Assembly: GCA_002377245.1 (NCBI GenBank)
Contig: DFPL01000110.1
Coordinates: forward strand, 1 to 8,967
DNA length: 8,967 nucleotides
DNA from: Enterobacteriaceae bacterium UBA3516
GTDB taxonomy: Bacteria; Pseudomonadota; Gammaproteobacteria; Enterobacterales; Enterobacteriaceae
Reading direction: 5' to 3'
In this document: piece after piece, positions 1 to 6,622 of the stretch
Position numbering within the stretch: the stretch's first letter is position 1
Layout: every line of letters starts with the position of its first letter
The notes under the pieces: generated by a model
Databases searched by the model: none
The model's input: the letters and a program-made list of their open reading frames with translations, nothing else
What the model was told of the DNA's origin: nothing
Made by a program: the position numbers and the translations under genes

Positions 1-2
1 GT

Positions 3-119
3 AGTGGGCCCCGCTATCTGCGATCTTCCTGGCCGAGAGCCCGGCTCGCCATGGTGGTGGCGGTGAACCACCCTGGCACGTTCACCGTTTCTGGCGTTAT
101 AGAAAAGCAAGGAACATAA
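3..119 (+). other. Unidentified open frame, cut by window start
   Basis: A plus-strand frame is open from the window edge to a TAA at 117-119 (38 codons). An ATG lies at 51-53, so a very short complete ORF is also possible. The peptide ends in VSGVIEKQGT. I do not recognise it. The minus strand is also open across this stretch, so coding is not established. The last 30 bases are more AT-rich than the rest. It could be the tail of a small accessory or phage-type ORF, or non-coding DNA. Confidence 0.2.
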
Positions 120-138
120 GGTGACCGGAATGGTCACC
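120..138. repeat. Small perfect inverted repeat
   Basis: GGTGACC (120-126) and GGTCACC (132-138) are perfect reverse complements around a 5-base loop. The repeat begins one base after the TAA of the unidentified open frame. No T-run follows on either strand, so it is a weak candidate for an intrinsic terminator. It could be a protein-binding dyad or chance. Confidence 0.4.
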
Positions 139-150
139 AGAGCCGCATGT

Positions 151-310
151 TTCCCCTCACCCTTGCCCTCTCCCCAAAGAGGAGAGGGGACTGTCCATGC
201 TCGTATTAGTTTGTGGGGATCTCTCTCGCACGTGGAGAGGGGATCGATTGAGCAGGCAGGGGCTGGCTTTTCTCCCTCTCCCTCAGGGAGAGGGCCGGGG
301 TGAGGGGGAA
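151..310. repeat. Dispersed palindromic repeat element, left copy
   Basis: The element is about 160 bp. It opens with TTCCCCTCACCC (151-162) and closes with the near reverse complement GGGGTGAGGGGGAA (297-310). Inside are a hairpin with an 8-bp stem (166-173 with 181-188), a partly self-complementary middle (219-244), and a hairpin with a 9-bp perfect stem (274-282 with 286-294, loop TCA). Bases 184-225 recur in inverted orientation at 8923-8964 with 39 of 42 identical. The short length, terminal inverted repeats and lack of any coding potential fit a REP/MITE-type intergenic repeat. I cannot name the family. Its right end overlaps the 3' end of lsrK and supplies that gene's stop codon. No target duplication is obvious at the edges. 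Confidence 0.75.
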
Positions 311-1875
311 CGTACCAGCCCCGGAGCCTGCCACATGGATGTTGTCAGGCCGCTGTCGACCAGCCCGAGCTGGTCGGCGTACACCGCCTGCCATTTTTGC
401 ATCATGCCGTCGTAAAGCTCCCGGTGCGCAGGATTGGGGGTAAACTCCCGGCTCCATTTCACCAGCCGTTCGCCCGTCGTCGCCATATCGTCGTACAGCC
501 CGGCACCGACCCCCGCGGCAATGGCACAACCCAGCGCGGTTGCCTCTTTCACCTCCGGCACACGCACCGCCAGGCCGGTGACGTCACTGAGGATCTGACT
601 CCACAGCGCACCTTTTGCCCCGCCGCCGGCAAACACCAGACTGTCAAATGTCACCCCTGAGAAGCGGGAGATCTGCGCCAGATTACAGGCGGAAACAATG
701 GCCGCATTCTCTTCGAGGGCGCGGAACAGCGTTGCCTTATTACACTTTTCCGGATCGATGGAGAGGTTAATAAACGACGGCGCGGCGTGATACCACTGCC
801 TGAAGTGCATAGCATCGGAGAAAATCGGCATCACGCCGTGCGAGCCCGCAGGTACGCGTGCCGCCATCTCTTCCAGCAGAGAATAGGCATCCATCCCCAT
901 GCGTTCGGCAATCAATTTTTCTTCCGCGCAAAAGGCATCGCGGAACCAGCGCATGGTCAGACCGGTGAAGAAGCTGATGGATTCAGCCTGCGCCATACCC
1001 GCAATCACATGCGGATTCACGCGAATATTCATCTCTGGATCGGTACGCACCTGCGGCAGATTGACCACCTGCTGCCAGAAAGTGCCGCCAAGCACCGCCG
1101 TCTGCCCTGGACGCACCACGCCAAGGCCCAGACAGCCCAACTGCACGTCGCCGCCGCCCATCACCACGGGAGTGCCTTCCCGCAGGCCGCTCTCCTGCGC
1201 CGCCTGTCTTGTCACCTCACCCAATACGCTGCCGGTCTCTTTTACCGGAGAGAGGATATCGGCACGCAGCCCGGCCATGTCAAGCAGGGAAGGACGCCAG
1301 TCGCGGGTAAAGAGATCGAGCATACCGGTGGTGCCCGCGTTGGAAGGATCGACCGCCAGCCAGCCGGAGAGTCGGGCGGCCAACCAGTCGCTGATCATGG
1401 TGATCGTCGCCGCGTTGCGGTAAATGTCCGGGCGATGGTGGGCCAGCCACAGCAGACGGGGCATGGCGCTCAGCGCCAGCGTCTGACCGGAGACTTCATA
1501 CACTTGTGACTCAAACTGGTCCTCATGGATCTCTTTTAGCTCAGCCACTTCGCGACTGGCGCGGGCGTCAACGTTGGCGCAGGCCCAGATCGCCTCGCCG
1601 TTGCGGTCGTAGAGGACGATGCCTTCGCGCATTGAGCAGCAGGCAACCGACTTGATATCAGCGCCGTTTAATCCTGCATTTGCCAGCGCCTGACGAATGC
1701 ACTGACAGGCCAGCTGCCAGTTGGTGGCGAGATCGAACTCCATCGATCCGGGGACGTTTTCCACGCTGAGGTGTTTCCATTCCGCCTGGCCGACGGCGAT
1801 TTGCCGCCCGGATAAGTCGAAGATCACTGCACGAATGCTGCCGGTCCCTGCATCTAACGCTAAAAGGTAACTCAT
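283..1875 (-). CDS. lsrK: Autoinducer-2 kinase LsrK
   Basis: LsrK phosphorylates imported AI-2 (open-chain DPD) in the cytoplasm with ATP, trapping it and making the inducer of LsrR. The 530-residue protein is of the FGGY sugar-kinase family. Visible marks are the N-terminal phosphate-binding strand DAGTGS (8-13), GGGD (240-243) with the likely catalytic Asp243, and the C-terminal nucleotide-binding motif FAGGGAKGALWSQ (415-427). ATG 1875 is preceded by GAGG at good spacing and by an in-frame TAA seven codons upstream, so no longer start is possible; the E. coli protein as I recall it has about ten more N-terminal residues. E. coli LsrK ends in APGL. Here APGL (517-520) is followed by ten extra residues, VRSPSPRPSP, encoded by 286-315 and mostly by the left repeat element, with TGA at 283-285. 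The catalytic part is intact, so activity is expected. The gene lies 43 bp after lsrR and is probably co-transcribed with it. Confidence 0.97.
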   Translation of the reverse strand: MSYLLALDAGTGSIRAVIFDLSGRQIAVGQAEWKHLSVENVPGSMEFDLATNWQLACQCIRQALANAGLNGADIKSVACCSMREGIVLYDRNGEAIWACANVDARASREVAELKEIHEDQFESQVYEVSGQTLALSAMPRLLWLAHHRPDIYRNAATITMISDWLAARLSGWLAVDPSNAGTTGMLDLFTRDWRPSLLDMAGLRADILSPVKETGSVLGEVTRQAAQESGLREGTPVVMGGGDVQLGCLGLGVVRPGQTAVLGGTFWQQVVNLPQVRTDPEMNIRVNPHVIAGMAQAESISFFTGLTMRWFRDAFCAEEKLIAERMGMDAYSLLEEMAARVPAGSHGVMPIFSDAMHFRQWYHAAPSFINLSIDPEKCNKATLFRALEENAAIVSACNLAQISRFSGVTFDSLVFAGGGAKGALWSQILSDVTGLAVRVPEVKEATALGCAIAAGVGAGLYDDMATTGERLVKWSREFTPNPAHRELYDGMMQKWQAVYADQLGLVDSGLTTSMWQAPGLVRSPSPRPSP

Positions 1876-1912
1876 GGGCTTGCCTCGCTGTTATCCACGC
1901 GGCAACGCCTGA

Positions 1913-1928
1913 GGCGCATTATTGCGCC
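1913..1928 (-). other. Hairpin around the lsrR stop codon
   Basis: GGCGCA (1913-1918) and TGCGCC (1923-1928) form a perfect 6-bp stem with a 4-base loop, and the loop holds the lsrR stop (TTA on this strand at 1919-1921). A second short dyad (CGCC 1906-1909, GGCG 1913-1916) overlaps it. No U-run follows in the lsrRK direction, so it is not an intrinsic terminator. It might affect RNA stability or lsrK expression, but it could be chance. Confidence 0.35.
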
Positions 1929-2890
1929 AGCGCCAGAACCGCGCGTGCTGTCGTCTCTTCCGTCACCAGGCCATTGATACGGCAACCTTTGAGTGCGGCA
2001 TAAATCGCATCTGCTTTTTCCGTTCCGCCCGCCACACCAATGATGGTGGGCAGCTGCGCCAGTTCATCGAGCGTGACGCCGAGTAATTCCCGGTGGATTT
2101 CCAGCCCTTCCACACGTTCGCCATTGGCCTGCAAAAAGTAGCCAAGGATGTCGCCTACGGCCCCTTTGCGGGCGAACATCAGCTGCTCGCCTTCGCTGAT
2201 ATACCCTGAGCGCAAAATGGTGGCATCGCGTTTCTGATTCACCGATCCAATGCCCACGACCGCCACATCTGCGGCGCTGGCGGCGAGGATCACATCCCGC
2301 ACGCTCGACTCTTTTTTCAGGATCTCTGCCACTTCCGGGGATGAAACCCGTAAGGGGGCAGGGATCATGCTGATGCTACAGGCGGCATCCAACTGACCAA
2401 TCCCGGTCATGTAGGGGCCCACGCCGCCGGACAGGGTCACCAGCCGCACCTGTTGCGAGCTGATGAAGCCGCTCAGGTGCTGAATGCAGCTCATCGTCGC
2501 CTCGCCAAAACCCACCGCCAGCAGTTGACCGGGTTCCAGCACCCCCATCAGGGTTTGTGCCGCGCCCACGCCCAGGCGTGCATTCATCGGCGGCGTGTTC
2601 AGCGCGGGCAGCACCCGTGCTATCCGCAAACCAAACACCCGTTGCAGCTCGGTCTCCAGCGCCAGGCATCCCTCATAGCGGGAGTTGATCTGGACGCGGA
2701 TCACCCCGGACTGCCGCCCTTTTTCCAGCAGGCGGGAGATCTTCAGTCGCGGCAGGCCAAGCCGTTCGCCAATATCGTTTTGCGTCAGGCCGTCGTGGTA
2801 GTAGCACCAGGCCACGCGAGCGACCAGTTCTTCCTCTGCCAGCGCCAGTCCTGCAAAGCGTCCTTCTTCCAGTGCTTTTTTTTCGCTCAT
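1919..2890 (-). CDS. lsrR: lsr operon repressor LsrR
   Basis: LsrR is a SorC/DeoR-type transcriptional repressor that blocks the lsr promoters and is released by phospho-AI-2. From ATG 2890 the protein has 323 residues (E. coli about 317). A helix-turn-helix sits at about 35-57 (LTQNDIGERLGLPRLKISRL), followed by the effector-binding domain, which contains GAVGDILGYF (243-252). The frame stays open upstream to ATG 2962, which would add 24 residues. I reject that start because the extra residues do not resemble LsrR and would cover the control region. The preferred ATG has only a weak ribosome site (AAGAG). A run of eight A on the coding strand falls in codons 3-5. It is divergent from lsrA, and a candidate operator ends 2 bp from its start, which suggests autorepression. 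Confidence 0.96.
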   Translation of the reverse strand: MSEKKALEEGRFAGLALAEEELVARVAWCYYHDGLTQNDIGERLGLPRLKISRLLEKGRQSGVIRVQINSRYEGCLALETELQRVFGLRIARVLPALNTPPMNARLGVGAAQTLMGVLEPGQLLAVGFGEATMSCIQHLSGFISSQQVRLVTLSGGVGPYMTGIGQLDAACSISMIPAPLRVSSPEVAEILKKESSVRDVILAASAADVAVVGIGSVNQKRDATILRSGYISEGEQLMFARKGAVGDILGYFLQANGERVEGLEIHRELLGVTLDELAQLPTIIGVAGGTEKADAIYAALKGCRINGLVTEETTARAVLALAQ

Positions 2891-2892
2891 AA

Positions 2893-2927
2893 TTGAACTC
2901 TTATAAAAATTTAGATCATATGTTCGA
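2893..2927. promoter_or_regulatory. Candidate LsrR operator next to lsrR
   Basis: TTGAACT (2893-2899) and TGTTCGA (2921-2927) form an imperfect inverted repeat with a 21-bp spacer. The same design recurs at 3059-3093 beside lsrA. The right half reads ATCATATGTTCGA, matching ATCATTTGTTCAA of the lsrA-side site at 11 of 13 positions. The site covers the putative lsrR -10 box and reaches to within 2 bp of the lsrR ATG. Assignment to LsrR is inference from position, duplication and symmetry. Confidence 0.6.
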
Positions 2928-2943
2928 CATTGCCGGAGGTTAA
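2915..2943 (-). promoter_or_regulatory. Predicted lsrR promoter
   Basis: Read on the minus strand, TTAACC (2943-2938, 4 of 6 matches to TTGACA) lies exactly 17 bp before TATGAT (2920-2915, 5 of 6 matches to TATAAT). Transcription would start near 2908, giving a leader of about 18 bases to the lsrR ATG. The -10 box lies inside the candidate operator, so bound repressor would occlude it. Confidence 0.5.
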
Positions 2944-2962
2944 AATGTGAGCCATCCGGCAA
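2930..2962. repeat. 8-bp inverted repeat in the control region
   Basis: TTGCCGGA (2930-2937) and TCCGGCAA (2955-2962) are perfect reverse complements around a 17-base spacer. The spacer contains AAAATGTGA, a CRP-like half-site (TGTGA 2946-2950), and the predicted lsrR -35 box. It lies between the two candidate LsrR operators. It may be an operator for another regulator or a small remnant of a palindromic repeat. Confidence 0.45.
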
Positions 2963-3010
2963 AACCGATCTTTTGATGTCGCTGTAGGAATAAAGAGATC
3001 CAAATGCATA

Positions 3011-3030
3011 AAAATGTGATCACTGCACGG
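3011..3030 (+). promoter_or_regulatory. Weak CRP-like site upstream of lsrA
   Basis: AAATGTGATC (3012-3021) matches the left half of the CRP consensus perfectly. The right half is poor: TCACA is not found at the 6-bp spacing, and only GCACG at one base less. The sequence AAAATGTGA is also present 69 bp upstream at 2942-2950. CRP-cAMP activation of lsr is established in E. coli, which makes a site here likely, but this one is only half convincing. Confidence 0.35.
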
Positions 3031-3037
3031 TTGTAAA

Positions 3038-3043
3038 TATAGT
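3038..3043 (+). promoter_or_regulatory. Possible -10 box of the lsrACDBFG promoter
   Basis: TATAGT matches TATAAT at 5 of 6 positions, but no good -35 box lies 16-18 bp upstream, as is common for CRP-dependent promoters. Transcription would start near 3050, just before the lsrA-side operator. An alternative is TACGCT (3052-3057), which would put the CRP-like site near -41. I cannot choose between them. Confidence 0.3.
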
Positions 3044-3058
3044 TCACCGTCTACGCTT

Positions 3059-3093
3059 TTGAACATTATTGAATCAAAAAATCATTTGTTCAA
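3059..3093. promoter_or_regulatory. Candidate LsrR operator next to lsrA
   Basis: TTGAACA (3059-3065) and TGTTCAA (3087-3093) form a perfect 7-bp inverted repeat with a 21-bp AT-rich spacer. Arm sequence and spacer length equal those of the lsrR-side site, and the two site centres are 166 bp apart. It ends 13 bp before the lsrA ATG and just upstream of its ribosome site. Bound repressor would block initiation or early elongation. In RNA the arms could also pair near the ribosome site. Assignment to LsrR is inference. Confidence 0.65.
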
Positions 3094-3106
3094 TAGCGGG
3101 GCGAGA

Positions 3107-4597
3107 ATGAATCCACTGATTGAAGCGCGGGGCATCACCAAACAGTTTTCAGGCGTGAGCGTGTTGAAAGCGATTGATTTCACCCTGCACGCGGGCCAGG
3201 TTCACGCCCTGATGGGGGGCAACGGCGCCGGGAAATCGACGCTGATGAAAATCATCGCCGGGGTAGAAACCCCCGATAGCGGAGAACTTTTCGTCTGCGG
3301 AAAGGCATTTGCGCGCCTTAAGCCGAATCAGGCGCATCAGCTGGGCATCTATCTGGTGCCGCAGGAGCCGATGCTGTTTCCCAACCTGACCGTGCGAGAG
3401 AACATTCTGTTTCGCCTGCCGCGTAACGGTGCCCAGGACGCATTACTGGCGGAAAAACTGCAGCAGCTCAACTGCCAGCTTAATCTGCAGGCGGCCGCCA
3501 GCACCCTGGAAGTAGCGGATCAGCAGATGGTGGAGATCCTCCGTGGCCTGATGCGCGATGCGAAAATCCTGATCCTCGACGAACCCACCGCCTCGCTCAC
3601 GCCGGGCGAAACCGAACGTCTGTTCCGCCAGATTCAGGCATTACAGGCACTGGGGGTCGGCATCGTGTTTATTTCCCACAAGCTGCCAGAAATTCGCACT
3701 CTCGCCAGCCATGTTTCGGTGATGCGCGACGGGGCAGTGGTGCTCAGTGACGCCATCGAAAACCTTAATGACAACGCGCTGATAAGCGCCATGACCCCGG
3801 CCAGTCGCGAGCGTGGCCTCAGCGATACGCAAAAGCTGTGGCTGTCTCTGCCGGGCAATCGTCGCACCCAGCCGCAGGATTTTCCGGTGCTGCGGGTCGA
3901 TGACCTGACCGGCGAAGGCTTTATCGATCTTAATCTTGAGATCCACGCCGGAGAGATTGTTGGCCTGGCAGGACTGGTCGGGTCTGGCCGCACCGAATTT
4001 GCGGAAACCTTGTATGGCCTGCGCCCGGTACGCGCCGGACGGATCTGGCTGGAAAACCGCGACATCAACGGTGACTCCACCCGCGCGCGCCTGGATCGCG
4101 GGCTGGTCTATCTGCCGGAAGACCGGCAGGTGTCCGGGCTGTTCCTCGATGCCCCGGTACGTTGGAACACCGTGGCGTTGAACGAACCCTCCCTCTGGCA
4201 GCAGCGCAAGCGTGAGGCGGCGGTGGTGGAGCGGTATCACCGGGCGCTGGGCATCAAGCTTAATCATGCGGACCAAATCGTGCGCACCCTTTCTGGCGGC
4301 AACCAGCAAAAAGTGCTGCTGGCACGCTGCATGGAGGCGAACCCGCTGCTGCTGATCGTGGATGAACCGACGCGCGGCGTAGATGTGGCAGCCAGGGCGG
4401 ATATCTACCAGTTGATCAAAAGCGTGGCGGCGCAAAACGTGGCGGTGCTGATGATCTCAAGCGATCTGGATGAGTTTCCGGGACTGGCGGACAGGGTGCT
4501 GGTGATGCATCAGGGACGGCTGAGCGGTGAACTGTCGCGCCATGCGGTCAGTGTGGATCGCATGATGACCCTGGCGTTTGGCGGAGGACAGGCATGA
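3107..4597 (+). CDS. lsrA: AI-2 ABC importer ATP-binding protein LsrA
   Basis: LsrA is the cytoplasmic ATPase that drives AI-2 uptake through LsrC/LsrD. From ATG 3107 it has 496 residues and two fused ATPase domains, as in sugar importers of the RbsA type. Domain 1 has Walker A GGNGAGKST (37-45), a degenerate signature LEVADQQ (134-140), Walker B ILILDEPTAS (154-163) and the switch His191. Domain 2 has a Walker A with Arg in place of Lys (GLVGSGRT, 289-296), signature LSGGNQQ (395-401) and Walker B LLIVDEPTRG (415-424). These deviations are, from memory, shared with E. coli LsrA and are not damage. An in-frame TTG at 3059 would add 16 residues, but it lies in the candidate operator; ATG 3107 follows GGGGCGAG and aligns with the family start. 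The stop overlaps the lsrC start by four bases (ATGA), so translation is probably coupled. Confidence 0.97.
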   Translation: MNPLIEARGITKQFSGVSVLKAIDFTLHAGQVHALMGGNGAGKSTLMKIIAGVETPDSGELFVCGKAFARLKPNQAHQLGIYLVPQEPMLFPNLTVRENILFRLPRNGAQDALLAEKLQQLNCQLNLQAAASTLEVADQQMVEILRGLMRDAKILILDEPTASLTPGETERLFRQIQALQALGVGIVFISHKLPEIRTLASHVSVMRDGAVVLSDAIENLNDNALISAMTPASRERGLSDTQKLWLSLPGNRRTQPQDFPVLRVDDLTGEGFIDLNLEIHAGEIVGLAGLVGSGRTEFAETLYGLRPVRAGRIWLENRDINGDSTRARLDRGLVYLPEDRQVSGLFLDAPVRWNTVALNEPSLWQQRKREAAVVERYHRALGIKLNHADQIVRTLSGGNQQKVLLARCMEANPLLLIVDEPTRGVDVAARADIYQLIKSVAAQNVAVLMISSDLDEFPGLADRVLVMHQGRLSGELSRHAVSVDRMMTLAFGGGQA

Positions 4598-5628
4598 AAA
4601 CCCTACTGAAAAATCGCGAACTCAGCGCCTTGCTGGCGATCCTCGCCCTCTTCATTGTACTGGTGGGGCTAAACCCTGCTTTCTTTAGCCTGCAAACCGT
4701 CAGCATGATCTTCGCCAGTAGCCAGATCCTGATGCTGCTGGCGATGGGGGCTGCACTGGTGATGCTGACCCGCAACATTGATGTGTCGGTGGGATCGACG
4801 GTGGGGCTGTGCGCCATTGCCGTTGGCGTGGCGCTCAACAGCGGTTACAGCCTGCCGGTGGCGATCCTTTTTTCTCTGGCGATCGGGGCGCTGGCCGGCG
4901 CCTTTAACGGCGTGCTGGTGGTGGGGCTGAAGATCCCGGCGATCGTGGCGACGCTCGGCACGCTCGGCCTCTACCGCGGAGCGATGCTGCTATGGACCGA
5001 TGGGAAATGGATTGAAGGACTGCCCGCCAGCCTGAAATCGCTCTCTGTCTCCGGTTTCATCGGTATTTCCCCCCTCGGCTGGCTGGTTTTGCTGGTGCTG
5101 GGGGCAGGGACCTGGGTGCTGGCGCGCACGGCGTTGGGTCGCGACTTTTACGCCGTGGGGGATAACCTCGCCGCTGCGCGTCAGTTGGGGGTGGCGGTGA
5201 ACCGCACGCGCATGACCGCGTTTACGCTTAATGGCGTGCTGGCGGCCTGTGCCGGGATTGTCTTCGCCTCACAAATTGGTTTTGTACCCAACCAGACCGG
5301 TAGCGGGCTGGAGATGAAAGCCATCGCCGCCTGCGTGCTGGGGGGGATTTCGCTGCTCGGTGGAACCGGCACGCTGGTGGGGGCTTTCCTCGGTGCCTTC
5401 TTCCTGACTCAGATAGATACCGTGCTGGTGTTGTTCAGGCTCCCGGCCTGGTGGAACGACTTTATCGCCGGCCTCGTGCTGCTCGGGGTATTGGTGCTTG
5501 ATGGTCGCTTGCGGCAGGTGCTGGCCCGCCATCAGCGACAGCTCAAATACAGTCGCTTTATGCCCGGTAACAAGGGGGGCAAAAACGTTGCCCGCTTTCC
5601 GAAAAGCAAAAATAAAGAGGTGGCGTAA
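4594..5628 (+). CDS. lsrC: AI-2 ABC importer permease LsrC
   Basis: LsrC is one of two inner-membrane subunits of the AI-2 channel. The protein has 344 residues (E. coli about 342) and many hydrophobic segments from residue 10 to about 300. The conserved stretch NIDVSVGS (61-68) is shared with LsrD, as expected of paralogous permeases. A cytoplasmic loop around GDNLAAARQLGV (189-200) is the likely contact with LsrA. The tail after residue 305 is strongly basic and probably cytoplasmic. ATG 4594 overlaps the lsrA stop and follows GGAGGA at 4583-4588, a strong ribosome site. The stop codon directly abuts the lsrD ATG. Confidence 0.97.
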   Translation: MKTLLKNRELSALLAILALFIVLVGLNPAFFSLQTVSMIFASSQILMLLAMGAALVMLTRNIDVSVGSTVGLCAIAVGVALNSGYSLPVAILFSLAIGALAGAFNGVLVVGLKIPAIVATLGTLGLYRGAMLLWTDGKWIEGLPASLKSLSVSGFIGISPLGWLVLLVLGAGTWVLARTALGRDFYAVGDNLAAARQLGVAVNRTRMTAFTLNGVLAACAGIVFASQIGFVPNQTGSGLEMKAIAACVLGGISLLGGTGTLVGAFLGAFFLTQIDTVLVLFRLPAWWNDFIAGLVLLGVLVLDGRLRQVLARHQRQLKYSRFMPGNKGGKNVARFPKSKNKEVA

Positions 5629-6606
5629 ATGAAGCTCAACTGGGAAAGCGCGCTGCTGCTGATACTGGTGCTGGAAATCCTCTTCTTCGGCGCCCTTAAT
5701 CCACGCATGCTGGACATCAATATGTTGCTGTTCAGCACCAGCGACTTTATCTGCATTGGCATTGTGGCGCTGCCGTTGACGCTGGTGATCATCAGCGGCG
5801 GGATTGATATCTCGCTCGGCTCAACCATTGGCCTGTGCGCCATTGCGCTGGGGGTCATGATGCAGGCGGGCTGGCCGATGAGTCTCGCCATACCGCTCAC
5901 TCTGCTGCTAGGGCTGCTCTGCGGCCTGCTCAACGCGGCGTTGATTCACTACACCGGCATCAGTCCGTTGGTTATTACCCTCGGCACGCTCTATCTCTAC
6001 GGCGGCGGGGCGCTACTGCTCTCCGGCATGGCAGGGGCGACGGGCTATGAAGGTATCAGTGGGTTCCCGGACAGCTTCACCGCCTTTGCCAACCTGACCG
6101 TTCTGGGCCTGCCCGTTCCGCTGGTGCTGTTTGCGTTCATTACCCTCTTTTTCTGGCTGATTACCCACCGTGGTCGCTTTGGTCGCCACCTCTTTTTGCT
6201 CGGTCAAAACCCGCGTGCGGCGCGGTATGCCGCGCTGTCGGTTAACGGCATGCCCTACGCATTGTATGGCCTGGTGGGACTGGCGTCGGCCATCGCCGCC
6301 GTGGTGCTGGTCTCTTATTTCGGTTCAGCGCGTTCCGATTTGGGACGCGATCTGTTAATGCCCGCGCTGACCGCTGCCGTGCTTGGCGGCGCCAACATCT
6401 ATGGCGGTTCGGGTTCGGTGTTAGGTACTGCGCTGGCGGCGTTGCTGGTGGGGTATTTGCAGCAGGGGTTACAAATGATCGGCATCCCCAACCAGGTGTC
6501 GAGCGCGTTGTCAGGGGCGCTGTTGGTGGTGGTGGTGATGGGGCGTTCGCTGAGTCTGCACCGGGAATGGGTGCGTATGACCTGGCGTCGGGTTCTCTCG
6601 CGTTAA
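5629..6606 (+). CDS. lsrD: AI-2 ABC importer permease LsrD
   Basis: LsrD is the second inner-membrane subunit of the AI-2 importer and pairs with LsrC. It has 325 residues (E. coli about 330) and consists largely of hydrophobic segments. GIDISLGSTIGLCAIALGV (58-76) parallels the same region of LsrC. The likely ATPase-contact loop is GQNPRAARYAAL (192-203). It ends in a short basic cytoplasmic tail. ATG 5629 begins immediately after the lsrC TAA and follows AAAGAGG, so the two are probably translationally coupled and made in equal amounts. Sixteen bases separate its stop from lsrB. Confidence 0.97.
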   Translation: MKLNWESALLLILVLEILFFGALNPRMLDINMLLFSTSDFICIGIVALPLTLVIISGGIDISLGSTIGLCAIALGVMMQAGWPMSLAIPLTLLLGLLCGLLNAALIHYTGISPLVITLGTLYLYGGGALLLSGMAGATGYEGISGFPDSFTAFANLTVLGLPVPLVLFAFITLFFWLITHRGRFGRHLFLLGQNPRAARYAALSVNGMPYALYGLVGLASAIAAVVLVSYFGSARSDLGRDLLMPALTAAVLGGANIYGGSGSVLGTALAALLVGYLQQGLQMIGIPNQVSSALSGALLVVVVMGRSLSLHREWVRMTWRRVLSR

Positions 6607-6622
6607 TCTTTTGGAGCATGAG

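Noticed and set aside
274..294. Intrinsic terminator for lsrRK
   Set aside because: The hairpin is strong, but the bases after it in the minus-strand direction are A-rich rather than a T-run, and the same hairpin is part of the repeat element.
121..303. Short plus-strand ORF rich in PSPLPSP
   Set aside because: It is translated repeat-element sequence. Such proline/serine peptides are a common artefact of these palindromic repeats.
151..310. CRISPR array or insertion sequence
   Set aside because: There is no regular repeat-spacer pattern and no transposase frame; the structure is a single short palindromic element.
787..1509. 240-codon open frame on the plus strand, antisense to lsrK
   Set aside because: It lies wholly inside lsrK, has a histidine- and arginine-rich composition typical of a shadow frame in GC-rich DNA, and resembles no family I know.
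2891..2962. Longer lsrR start giving a 347-residue protein
   Set aside because: The 24 extra residues do not resemble the LsrR N-terminus and would put the predicted promoter and operator inside the coding region.
3059..3106. TTG start giving a 512-residue LsrA
   Set aside because: The added 16 residues fall in the candidate operator and there is no ribosome site before the TTG, while ATG 3107 has one and matches the family start.
3641..4435. 264-codon open frame on the minus strand, antisense to lsrA
   Set aside because: It is a shadow of the well-supported lsrA coding frame with no recognisable domain and no ribosome site or operon context.
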